Source: Pseudomonas crudilactis (GTDB lineage Bacteria; Pseudomonadota; Gammaproteobacteria; Pseudomonadales; Pseudomonadaceae). From it: a DNA stretch of 64,000 nt. Every line of letters starts with the position of its first letter. Positions within the stretch are counted from its first letter, which is position 1. Made by a program: the position numbers and the translations under genes. The stretch covers positions 62,001 through 126,000 of the forward strand of contig NZ_WXVV01000013.1 of the NCBI RefSeq assembly GCF_013433315.1, written 5' to 3'. Positions 26,917 through 34,156 of this stretch are shown here, one piece after another. Below the pieces are notes generated by a model. That model had not been told where the DNA came from. It saw nothing but the letters and a program-made list of their open reading frames with translations, and ran no database searches.

Positions 26917-27240
26917 ATGGATTTGATACTCGACCTGCTCGCCACCGTCTCCCGCTGGAGCCGCAGCAACCTCTCGGAAATCGCCCTGGCGCTGGTCGGC
27001 TGCTTGCTGGTGCTGTTCGGCGCTGACTTCAAAGGCTGGGTCGAGCAGCGCCTGGGCAGCATCGCCGGCGCCTTGCGCGTGCCACTGATGGCGCTGCTGT
27101 GCCTGATCGGCAGCGGCGCGGCGCTGATTTACGCAACGCCTTGGGTGATCAAAGGCTTGAGCCAGTTCAACAACTACAGCCTGGCGCCCGTCCTGCTGGT
27201 AGTCCTCGTGCTCATTGGCGTAGTCGCCGACCGCCGCTGA
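26917..27240 (+). CDS. DUF3392 membrane protein
   Basis: A 107-residue inner-membrane protein with three hydrophobic segments (about 21-38, 52-76 and 84-103). The sequence opens MDLILDLLATVSRWSR and contains VLFGADFKGWVEQRLG, characteristic of the DUF3392 family. No function is known. It follows hemW by 22 bp and probably ends that transcription unit. Confidence 0.85.
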   Translation: MDLILDLLATVSRWSRSNLSEIALALVGCLLVLFGADFKGWVEQRLGSIAGALRVPLMALLCLIGSGAALIYATPWVIKGLSQFNNYSLAPVLLVVLVLIGVVADRR

Positions 27241-27300
27241 GCCGAAAACGATCCAAAATGAATGTGGGCGTGATGATTCCCGCCCGCCCACAGGGATCGT

Positions 27301-28086
27301 CTATTTAACGCCGGACTTGACCTCATGGCGGATCATCGCGCTGAGCCCGTAATAGTCCTGGCAGCCCAGTGCTTCAGCGCTATCCAGATACAAAATGCTC
27401 TGACTGTCGTGTCGGTCGCTGGCGTTTACCCGTGTCAGCGCCAGAATGTAGTTGGCCTCAGCCCGATACTGCTCCTCTGACAACATCAACGCCACAGCGC
27501 GGGCGCGCATGGCCGCTGCCACACCTTGCTGAGTCTGGGGCGCCCTTTCGTCCAGGAAACACAGGGAGCGCTTGGCCTGCAGCGGATAATCGTCAACATG
27601 AGCGTCGGGTTTACTCAACAACTGTTCCAGCGACTGCAGGAATTTCAAATGATCGGCGTTGTGCAGATCAAACCGTTCATAGGCTTTGTCGCACAGATGG
27701 TAGTAACCCACCGCGGCCGCCAGTAACCCTTGATCCATGGCTTTCTGGTACAGGCCGCAAGTTTCCAGGCGTGTTCGCTCAGAGAACATCGGATTGTCCT
27801 GCAGACTGGCCAGCAGGTACGTTGCCAGCGTGTGTCCGCCATCCGATGCGTGCTTCAAATTCTCGGCCAGCGCTTCAATATCGCCCTCTGCAACGCGCAA
27901 TTGCTCCGGGGTGTATTCGAGCGTTTCTCCGGCGGCCTCCCGCCTGATGCGCTCATTGGCTTCGCGCTCGATCTTCACCGCCGTTCTCTGCGCACTTGCA
28001 AAGTATTCCTCAGGGGTGACTACCCGCTCGCAGGCGGCGCAAAACAATAAACCCAGAACCAGCGTGCAGGCGAAAATGGCTTTCAA
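27301..28086 (-). CDS. Putative lipoprotein with Sel1-like helices
   Basis: A 261-residue exported protein. The N-terminus MKAIFACTLVLGLLFCAAC has a hydrophobic core and a Cys at 19 that could be lipidated, although Cys instead of Leu/Val at -3 makes the lipobox weak. The body is all helical with repeated A-x-Y/YL patterns (HASDGGHTLATYLLASLQ, KAMDQGLLAAAVGYYHLCDKA) resembling Sel1/TPR helices. I do not recognise a named family. It is monocistronic, flanked by the convergent DUF3392 gene and a REP pair on its promoter side. Confidence 0.7.
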   Translation of the reverse strand: MKAIFACTLVLGLLFCAACERVVTPEEYFASAQRTAVKIEREANERIRREAAGETLEYTPEQLRVAEGDIEALAENLKHASDGGHTLATYLLASLQDNPMFSERTRLETCGLYQKAMDQGLLAAAVGYYHLCDKAYERFDLHNADHLKFLQSLEQLLSKPDAHVDDYPLQAKRSLCFLDERAPQTQQGVAAAMRARAVALMLSEEQYRAEANYILALTRVNASDRHDSQSILYLDSAEALGCQDYYGLSAMIRHEVKSGVK

Positions 28087-28163
28087 GACTCGTCTTCCTT
28101 TACAAGTGGGGGACGTAGAGCTTTCGGCGGATCGCCAGCAATCTTTAAGGCCCCCAAAAACAA

Positions 28164-28255
28164 CTGTAGGAGTGAGCCTGCTCGCGATAGCGGTGTGTCA
28201 GTCGGCATAAGTACTGACTGATCCACCGCTATCGCGAGCAGGCTCACTCCTACAT
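28164..28255. repeat. REP pair, TAGGAGTGAGC subtype
   Basis: Inverted arms CTGTAGGAGTGAGCCTGCTC (28164) and CGAGCAGGCTCACTCCTACA (ending 28254), with CGATAGCGGTG on the inner side of each arm. It is the same subtype as 13374-13463, and the two share the inner extension too. Confidence 0.85.
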
Positions 28256-28272
28256 TGGGTATCGCGTGATGC

Positions 28273-29001
28273 TCAGGACTGTTTTTCGAACTTCAGGTCC
28301 CACACGCCATGGCCAAGACGTTCGCCGCGGCGCTCGAACTTGGTGATCGGGCGTTCAGCCGGGCGTGGCACGCACTTGCCGTCTTCGGCGAGGTTGCGAT
28401 AGCCCGGCGCGACGTTCATCACTTCCAGCATGTATTCGGCGTACGGTTCCCAGTCGGTGGCCATGTGCAGAATGCCGCCAACCTTCAACTTGCTGCGCAC
28501 CAGTTCAGCGAACGAGGCCTGAACGATACGACGCTTGTGGTGACGGCTCTTGTGCCACGGGTCCGGGAAGAACAGCATCAGGCGATCGAGGCTGTTGTCG
28601 GCGATGCAGCGGTTGAGCACTTCGATCGCGTCGCAATCGTAGACCCGCAGGTTGGTCAGGCCCTGAGTCAGCACGCCATTGAGCAGCGCGCCGACACCCG
28701 GACGGTGAACTTCCACGCCGATGAAATCCTGATCCGGTGCGGCCGCGGCCATTTCCAGCAGCGAGTGGCCCATGCCGAAACCGATCTCCAGCGAGCGCGG
28801 TGCCGAACGGCCGAAAACCTGATCGTAATCCACCGGCGCGTCGGCCAGCGGCAACACGTACAGCGGCGCGCCCTGATCCAGACCGCGTTGCTGGCCTTCG
28901 GTCATGCGCCCGGCGCGCATCACGAAACTCTTGATGCGGCGGTGTTGGCGCTCGTCGCCTTCTTCCGTCTGGATAGGCGTGTCGTTCGATTCAGTCATCA
29001 A
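28273..29001 (-). CDS. trmB: tRNA (guanine-N7-)-methyltransferase
   Basis: A 242-residue SAM-dependent enzyme methylating G46 of tRNAs. SAM motif LEIGFGMGHSLLEMA, catalytic-region LFFPDPWHKSRHHKRRIVQ and C-terminal ITKFERRGERLGHGVWDL are family-diagnostic. The start may be either of two tandem ATGs (29001 or 28998). It is separated from thiG by 6 bp and ends the thiS-thiG-trmB unit. Confidence 0.95.
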   Translation of the reverse strand: MMTESNDTPIQTEEGDERQHRRIKSFVMRAGRMTEGQQRGLDQGAPLYVLPLADAPVDYDQVFGRSAPRSLEIGFGMGHSLLEMAAAAPDQDFIGVEVHRPGVGALLNGVLTQGLTNLRVYDCDAIEVLNRCIADNSLDRLMLFFPDPWHKSRHHKRRIVQASFAELVRSKLKVGGILHMATDWEPYAEYMLEVMNVAPGYRNLAEDGKCVPRPAERPITKFERRGERLGHGVWDLKFEKQS

Positions 29002-29007
29002 TGGCTC

Positions 29008-29802
29008 TTACTTGATCAGACCATCCAGCGGCGAAGAGGCGCTGGCATAGAGTTTTTTCGGCATACGGCCAGCGAGGTAGGCCAGACGGCCTGCAACGAT
29101 GGCGTGTTTCATGGCTTCAGCCATCATCACCGGCTGCTGGGCGTGGGCGATGGCCGAGTTCATCAGCACCGCATCACAACCCAGTTCCATGGCGATGGTT
29201 GCGTCGGACGCAGTGCCGACACCGGCATCGACCAACACAGGGATCTTGGCTTCTTCGAGGATGATCTGCAGGTTGTACGGGTTGCAGATCCCCAGACCGG
29301 AACCGATCAGACCGGCCAGCGGCATCACCGCGATGCAGCCGATTTCTGCCAGTTGCCGGGCGATGATCGGATCATCACTGGTGTACACCATCACGTCGAA
29401 ACCTTCCTTGACCAGCGTTTCGGCAGCCTTGAGGGTTTCGATGACGTTAGGGAACAGGGTCTTCTGGTCAGCCAGCACTTCCAGCTTCACCAGGTTATGA
29501 CCGTCGAGCAACTCACGGGCCAGGCGGCAGGTGCGCACGGCTTCGATGGCGTCGTAGCAACCGGCAGTGTTCGGCAGGAAGGTGTAGCGCTGCGGCGACA
29601 GCACGTCGAGCAGGTTCGGCTCGCCTTCGATCTGGCCGAGGTTGGTGCGGCGCACGGCGAAGGTGACGATTTCGGCACCCGAGGCTTCGATGGCCTGACG
29701 GGTTTCTTCCATGTCACGGTACTTGCCGGTACCGACCAGCAAACGCGACTGGTAAGTACGACCGGCCAGCACAAAAGGCTTGTCGCTACGAACGATGCTC
29801 AT
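29008..29802 (-). CDS. thiG: Thiazole synthase
   Basis: A 264-residue TIM-barrel enzyme that makes the thiazole phosphate moiety of thiamine from deoxyxylulose phosphate, dehydroglycine and the ThiS thiocarboxylate. Lys in VKLEVLADQ (imine-forming region), GLIGSGLGICNP and VLVDAGVGTASDATIAMELG are present. It follows thiS by 60 bp. The usual partner making dehydroglycine (ThiO or ThiH) is not in the window. Confidence 0.96.
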   Translation of the reverse strand: MSIVRSDKPFVLAGRTYQSRLLVGTGKYRDMEETRQAIEASGAEIVTFAVRRTNLGQIEGEPNLLDVLSPQRYTFLPNTAGCYDAIEAVRTCRLARELLDGHNLVKLEVLADQKTLFPNVIETLKAAETLVKEGFDVMVYTSDDPIIARQLAEIGCIAVMPLAGLIGSGLGICNPYNLQIILEEAKIPVLVDAGVGTASDATIAMELGCDAVLMNSAIAHAQQPVMMAEAMKHAIVAGRLAYLAGRMPKKLYASASSPLDGLIK

Positions 29803-29862
29803 GGGGAATCCTCTTTAGGAGTGAGGGTCTTGCAGAATTCTGTGCCCTTGCGGGCCGGGCGA

Positions 29863-30063
29863 TCAGCCGCCGCCGATGGCGTGCACCACTTCAACGTTGT
29901 CGCCATCGTTGAGCGTGGTGTCGGCATGCTGGCTGCGCGGGACGATATCCAGATTGAGTTCGACTGCCACCCGGCGTCCGGTCAGTTCCAGACGGGTGAT
30001 CAGGGCCGCAACGGTCTCGCCGTCGGGCAGTTCAAGGGATTCGCCGTTCAATTGAATGCGCAT
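29863..30063 (-). CDS. thiS: ThiS sulfur-carrier protein
   Basis: A 66-residue ubiquitin-like sulfur carrier ending in IGGG, the Gly-Gly tail that is adenylated and thiocarboxylated before sulfur is handed to ThiG. I start it at ATG 30063 (MRIQLNGESLELPDG) because this is the family length; the longer open frame to 30111 adds residues that do not fit. It is the first gene of thiS-thiG-trmB. Confidence 0.94.
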   Translation of the reverse strand: MRIQLNGESLELPDGETVAALITRLELTGRRVAVELNLDIVPRSQHADTTLNDGDNVEVVHAIGGG

Positions 30064-30095
30064 GCACAACGCCGCCATCATTTTTAGGGGCTGGC

Positions 30096-30125
30096 ATTCT
30101 AGCCCGATCATGACCTAAAGGTCAG
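30096..30125 (-). promoter_or_regulatory. Sigma-70-type promoter for thiS
   Basis: On the minus strand CTGACC (30125-30120) and TAGAAT (30101-30096) are 18 bp apart, giving a start near 30089 and a leader of only about 25 nt before thiS. That leaves no room for a TPP riboswitch. Confidence 0.5.
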
Positions 30126-30134
30126 CACCAAGCG

Positions 30135-30515
30135 TCAAGCGGTTGGCTGCAAGCGCCAGGCGGCGAGGCCCAGGCAGACCCAACCGGCCAGAAACGCCAG
30201 ACCACCGAACGGGGTGATGATGCCGAGCTTGCTGATGCCGGTGGTGGTCAACACGTAAAGGCTGCCGGAGAACAGCAGGATGCCGACGGTAAACGACACG
30301 CCGGCCCAAGCAACCAGTCGGCCCTGAATCTGCGTGGCCAACAGCGCCACACCGAACAGCGCCAAGGTGTGCACCAACTGATAGGTCACGCCGGTGTGGA
30401 AAATCGCGAGGTACTCGGGCGTCAGGCGGTTTTTCAGGCCATGGGCGGCAAACGCGCCCAGTGCAACACCGGTAAAACCAAAAAAAGCGGCCAGCATCAA
30501 AAAGCCACGCAGCAT
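30135..30515 (-). CDS. DUF423 membrane protein
   Basis: A 126-residue inner-membrane protein with four hydrophobic segments, starting MLRGFLMLAAFFGFTGVALG. The signature GAFAAHGLK and a late ITPFGGLAFLAGW are typical of the DUF423 (YgdD) family; the function is unknown. It is divergent from mtgA with 74 bp between, and stands just upstream of the thiS promoter. Confidence 0.9.
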   Translation of the reverse strand: MLRGFLMLAAFFGFTGVALGAFAAHGLKNRLTPEYLAIFHTGVTYQLVHTLALFGVALLATQIQGRLVAWAGVSFTVGILLFSGSLYVLTTTGISKLGIITPFGGLAFLAGWVCLGLAAWRLQPTA

Positions 30516-30550
30516 TGGGAACTCCAGTCAGACGCGATCGGCAGGGTCTG

Positions 30551-30556
30551 TATAAT
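30551..30556 (+). promoter_or_regulatory. -10 box for mtgA
   Basis: A perfect TATAAT lies 33 bp before the mtgA ATG. No good -35 is seen 16-18 bp upstream (TCAGAC is the best), so the promoter may be weak or assisted by an activator. Confidence 0.5.
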
Positions 30557-30589
30557 GGCCCGCTCCACCGGTTCGGCCAAGCCATCTCT

Positions 30590-31312
30590 ATGCTGCGTAC
30601 TATTTTCCGTCGTCTCACGAAGGCCCTGCTCTGGTTCGCGGGCGGCAGCATCTTGCTGGTGCTGGTGTTTCGCTTCGTGCCGCCGCCGGGCACGGCGTTG
30701 ATGGTCGAGCGCAAAGTCGAATCCTGGGTCGATGGCGAGCCGATTGACCTGCAACGTACCTGGAAACCATGGGACGAGATCTCCGACGACCTCAAAGTCG
30801 CGATCATGGCCGGTGAGGATCAGAAGTTTCCCGAGCATTGGGGCTTTGACTTCAGTGCGATTCAGGCCGCGTTGGCGCACAACGAGCTCGGTGGATCGAT
30901 TCGCGGCGCCAGCACCTTGAGTCAGCAGGTGTCGAAGAATCTGTTTCTGTGGGCCGGGCGCAGCTATCTGCGCAAAGGTCTGGAGGCCTGGTTTACAGCG
31001 TTGATCGAAGTGTTCTGGCCCAAGCAGCGGATTCTTGAGGTGTATCTGAACAGTGTCGAGTGGGATGACGGGGTGTTTGGTGCTGAAGCTGCCGCCCGCC
31101 ATCACTTTGGTGTGAGCGCGAAGTCGTTGTCGCGGCAGCAGGCGAGTTATCTGGCGGCTGTTCTGCCCAATCCGCGTGTCTGGAGTGCCAGTCATCCGAC
31201 CGCTTATGTCTCGCGTCGGGCCGGGTGGATTCGCCAGCAGATGAGTCAGTTGGGTGGGGATAGCTATTTGCTGGGGCTCAACGATTCGCGCCGCGCACCT
31301 TGGTCTGAATAA
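30590..31312 (+). CDS. mtgA: Monofunctional peptidoglycan glycosyltransferase
   Basis: A 240-residue GT51 enzyme polymerising lipid II glycan strands in the periplasm. It has an N-terminal membrane anchor (about 10-30), and the donor-site Glu in IMAGEDQKFPEHWGFD, the GGSIRGASTLSQQVSKNLFL motif and RILEVYLNSVEWDDGVFGAE. There is no transpeptidase domain. The ATG at 30590 is 33 bp after a TATAAT; the upstream extension of the frame overlaps the divergent DUF423 gene. Confidence 0.94.
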   Translation: MLRTIFRRLTKALLWFAGGSILLVLVFRFVPPPGTALMVERKVESWVDGEPIDLQRTWKPWDEISDDLKVAIMAGEDQKFPEHWGFDFSAIQAALAHNELGGSIRGASTLSQQVSKNLFLWAGRSYLRKGLEAWFTALIEVFWPKQRILEVYLNSVEWDDGVFGAEAAARHHFGVSAKSLSRQQASYLAAVLPNPRVWSASHPTAYVSRRAGWIRQQMSQLGGDSYLLGLNDSRRAPWSE

Positions 31313-31325
31313 CGCTGAAGATCCC

Positions 31326-31417
31326 CTGTGGGAGCGAGCTTGCTCGCGAATGCGGTGGATGATTCAGCAGTGGCGGTGACTGACACTCCGCTTTCGCGAG
31401 CAAGCTCGCTCCCACAT
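31326..31417. repeat. REP pair (inverted)
   Basis: Arms GTGGGAGCGAGCTTGCTCGC (31327) and TTCGCGAGCAAGCTCGCTCC (31393), loop about 42 nt, between the convergent mtgA and rpoH genes and directly before a terminator. Confidence 0.85.
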
Positions 31418-31442
31418 GGATTTTGTGTGAAGCCTGAAATGA

Positions 31443-31479
31443 AAACGCCCCGATCATCGCTGATCAGGGCGTTTTTTAT
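31443..31479. terminator. Bidirectional terminator between mtgA and rpoH
   Basis: AACGCCCCGATCA-TCGC-TGATCAGGGCGTT (stem of 12-13 bp with one bulge) with T-runs on both sides: GTTTTTTATT on the plus strand and GTTTTCATTT on the minus strand. It serves both convergent genes. Confidence 0.88.
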
Positions 31480-31493
31480 TGCCTGCTCGCCGG

Positions 31494-32348
31494 TTACGCG
31501 GCGATCGACAATTTGAGCTTGTTCATCGCGCTCTTCTCGAGCTGACGGATCCGCTCGGCCGACACGTTGTACTTCTGCGCCAGGTCGTGCAGCGTGGCTT
31601 TCTCTTCTGCCAGCCAGCGCTGGTAGAGAATGTCGCGGCTGCGTTCGTCCAGCACTTCCAGCGCTTCGTGCAGGTTGCTGTTGGAGTTGTCGCTCCAGTC
31701 GGCATCTTCCAGTTGACGCGCCGGGTCGTACCGGTGGTCTTCCAGGTAGTTGGCCGGCGACTGGAAAGCGCTGTCGTCGTCGGCTTCAGCAGCCGGGTCG
31801 AAGGCCATGTCATGGCCGGTCAGGCGACTTTCCATCTCGCGCACTTCACGCGGTTCAACGCCGAGGCTTTCCGCCACACGGTGGACTTCCTCGTTGTTCA
31901 GCCACGCCAGACGTTTCTTCTGGCTGCGCAGGTTGAAGAACAGCTTGCGCTGGGCCTTGGTGGTCGCGACTTTCACAATGCGCCAGTTGCGCAGGATGAA
32001 CTCGTGAATTTCCGCCTTGATCCAGTGCACGGCGAACGACACCAGACGCACACCCATTTCCGGGTTGAAGCGTTTTACGGCCTTCATCAGGCCAACGTTA
32101 CCTTCCTGGATCAGGTCAGCCTGAGCCAGACCGTAGCCGGAATAGCTACGGGCAATGTGTACGACAAAACGCAGGTGGGCGAGCACCATCTGCCGAGCCG
32201 CCCCCAAATCCTGCTCATAGTAGAGACTCTCGGCCAGTTCACGCTCCTGCTCCGGCGTCAGCAATGGAATGCTGTTGACGGTGTGTACGTAAGCTTCCAG
32301 GTTCGCACCCGGAACCAACGCATACGCAGGTTGCAAAGAATTGGTCAT
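31494..32348 (-). CDS. rpoH: RNA polymerase sigma-32 (heat shock)
   Basis: A 284-residue sigma factor for heat-shock genes. Region 2 (NLEAYVHTVNSIPLLTPEQE, LAHLRFVVHIARSYSGYGL, QADLIQEGNVGLMKAVKRF) and region 4 with a helix-turn-helix (LHDLAQKYNVSAERIRQLEK) are complete; the RpoH box QRKLFFNLR is seen. The start is ATG at 32348; the longer frame to 32444 crosses the promoter. An AlgU/sigma-E-type promoter stands upstream. It is downstream of ftsYEX, the order seen in many gammaproteobacteria. Confidence 0.97.
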   Translation of the reverse strand: MTNSLQPAYALVPGANLEAYVHTVNSIPLLTPEQERELAESLYYEQDLGAARQMVLAHLRFVVHIARSYSGYGLAQADLIQEGNVGLMKAVKRFNPEMGVRLVSFAVHWIKAEIHEFILRNWRIVKVATTKAQRKLFFNLRSQKKRLAWLNNEEVHRVAESLGVEPREVREMESRLTGHDMAFDPAAEADDDSAFQSPANYLEDHRYDPARQLEDADWSDNSNSNLHEALEVLDERSRDILYQRWLAEEKATLHDLAQKYNVSAERIRQLEKSAMNKLKLSIAA

Positions 32349-32397
32349 ACGAAAAAACCTCCCACTTACATACTCGTGCTTCTCAGCACTGCGAAAA

Positions 32398-32424
32398 ATT
32401 GACCGGGAACTCAAATACAAGTTC
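32398..32424 (-). promoter_or_regulatory. AlgU/sigma-E-type promoter of rpoH
   Basis: On the minus strand GGAACTT (its GAACTT at 32424-32419) is followed after exactly 16 nt by TCAAT (32402-32398). The expected AlgU pattern is GAACTT-N16/17-TCtgA. A start near 32391 gives a 43-nt leader. In P. aeruginosa rpoH is known to have an AlgU-dependent promoter, which supports this call. Confidence 0.7.
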
Positions 32425-32462
32425 CCAAAAAACCGCGAGGTCAATCACGCGCAAAAAAGATT

Positions 32463-33488
32463 CTACTTCGGCGCCAGCTCCCTGAGATGGCGTGCGACTG
32501 CAATCCATGCACCGATATAACCCAACAGCACCGCGCCAAGCAAGAGCGACAGACCGTCGGCAACTGGCACTCCGGCCAGCGCGAAATCACTGCCGTACAA
32601 GCCGGCCAGTCCAACCACCGCGTCGTTCAGCCAGTTCAGGCCGAACGCCAATACGCCCCAGGACAACAGTCCCGCACCGAAGCCATACAACGCCCCCATA
32701 TAAAGGAAGGGACGTCGCACATAGCTGTCAGTGCCGCCGACGAGTTTAATCACTTCTATCTCTGTGCGGCGGTTTTCAATATGAAGACGAATGGTATTGC
32801 CTATCACCAAAAGTAATGCGGAAACCAAAAGCACCGTCAGACCGAAGACAAAACGATCGCCAAGCTTGAGGATGGCGGCCAGACGCTCGACCCAGACTAG
32901 ATCAAGTTGCGCCTGTTGTACCTTGGGCAGCTCGGAAAGTTTTTGTCTTAATGCTTCCAGGGTCGGCTTGTCGACTTCGTTCGGAGTGACCAGCACCACG
33001 CCCGGCAACGGGTTCTCCGGCAGCTCGCGCAGGGCTTCGCCCAGTCCGGACTGTTGCTGGAACTCTTCCAGCGCCTGATCACGGCCGACATATTCAGCAT
33101 CAGCTACGCCGGGCATGCCTTTGATCTGTTCACGCAACGACTCGCCTTGCTCGGGGCTGGCGTCGAGTTGCAGATACAGCGAGATCTGCGCTGCCCGCTG
33201 CCACGAACCGCCAAGACGTTCGACATTGTTGAGCAACAGCGAAAGGCCCATCGGCAGGCTCAGCGCGACCGCCATCACCATGCAGGTGAAGAAGCTGCCG
33301 ATCGGCTGTTTGCCCAAACGACGCAGGCTGTCGAGCAGGCTGGCGCGATGACTTTCGACCCAGGCACGGAACAGCGTGGCAAAGTCCGGGCCATCGTCAT
33401 CGTCGTGCTTTTTCTTCTTTGGCGGCTGCGGATCGGCGGCTTTCGGGGCCACGCGTTCGGAAACCTTCGGACTGCGTGTCGCACTCAT
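32463..33488 (-). CDS. ftsX: FtsX, divisome ABC-type membrane protein
   Basis: A 341-residue inner-membrane protein that with FtsE links the Z-ring to activation of cell-wall amidases through EnvC-type partners. There is a basic N-terminal cytoplasmic tail (PQPPKKKKHDDDD), a first membrane segment (about 70-90), a periplasmic loop of about 100 residues, and three C-terminal membrane segments (about 205-330). The N-terminal tail is longer than in E. coli, as usual in Pseudomonas. ATGA overlap with ftsE. Confidence 0.95.
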   Translation of the reverse strand: MSATRSPKVSERVAPKAADPQPPKKKKHDDDDGPDFATLFRAWVESHRASLLDSLRRLGKQPIGSFFTCMVMAVALSLPMGLSLLLNNVERLGGSWQRAAQISLYLQLDASPEQGESLREQIKGMPGVADAEYVGRDQALEEFQQQSGLGEALRELPENPLPGVVLVTPNEVDKPTLEALRQKLSELPKVQQAQLDLVWVERLAAILKLGDRFVFGLTVLLVSALLLVIGNTIRLHIENRRTEIEVIKLVGGTDSYVRRPFLYMGALYGFGAGLLSWGVLAFGLNWLNDAVVGLAGLYGSDFALAGVPVADGLSLLLGAVLLGYIGAWIAVARHLRELAPK

Positions 33489-34156
33489 TCGCCGGCCTCC
33501 CCGTCGCCAATCAATCGGCCGCGTTGCAGGGTCAGCATGCGGTGACGCATGCGCGCGATCAGTGCCAGGTCGTGACTGGCGATCAGCACGCTGGTGCCCA
33601 GACGGTTGATGTCTTCGAACACGCCCATGATTTCCGCCGCCAGACGCGGGTCGAGGTTACCGGTCGGTTCGTCCGCGAGCAGCAAGGCCGGACGGTGAAC
33701 GATGGCGCGGGCAATGCCGACGCGCTGTTGCTGACCGGTGGACAGGTCGCCCGGATACAGATCGGTTTTATCCGACAGTGCCACGCGCTCCAGCGCCGAA
33801 TCGACACGTTTGGCGATTTCGGCCTTGGACAGCCCGAGAATCTGCAACGGCAACGCGACGTTGTTGAACACCGTGCGATCGAACAGCAACTGGTGATTCT
33901 GGAACACCACGCCGATCTGCCGACGCAGAAACGGAATCTGCGCGTTGCTGATGGTGCTCAGGTCTTGCCCCGCCAGCAGCAGTTTGCCGCTGGTCGGACG
34001 TTCCATCGCCAGCAACAGGCGCAACAAGGTGGATTTACCGGCACCGGAGTGGCCGGTGACAAACAAGAACTCGCCGCGACGGACTCGAAAGCTCAGCTCA
34101 TGCAAGCCGACGTGACCGTTCGGGTAGCGTTTACCGACCTGTTCGAAACGAATCAT
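33485..34156 (-). CDS. ftsE: FtsE, divisome ATPase
   Basis: A 223-residue ABC ATPase partner of FtsX. Walker A (GHSGAGKSTLLRLL), Q-loop (VVFQNHQLLFDRTV), signature (LSTGQQQRVGIARA), Walker B (ALLLADEPTGNLD) and the H-loop (IASHDLALI) are complete. It overlaps ftsY upstream and ftsX downstream by 4 nt each, indicating one operon with coupled translation. Confidence 0.97.
   Translation of the reverse strand: MIRFEQVGKRYPNGHVGLHELSFRVRRGEFLFVTGHSGAGKSTLLRLLLAMERPTSGKLLLAGQDLSTISNAQIPFLRRQIGVVFQNHQLLFDRTVFNNVALPLQILGLSKAEIAKRVDSALERVALSDKTDLYPGDLSTGQQQRVGIARAIVHRPALLLADEPTGNLDPRLAAEIMGVFEDINRLGTSVLIASHDLALIARMRHRMLTLQRGRLIGDGEAGE

Noticed and set aside
28309..30087. 592-codon plus-strand frame across trmB, thiG and thiS
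   Set aside because: It runs antisense through three recognised genes and across their intergenic gaps; no motif supports it.
29803..30130. TPP riboswitch before thiS/thiG
   Set aside because: The likely promoter leaves a leader of about 25 nt and no THI-box-like sequence is visible in either gap.
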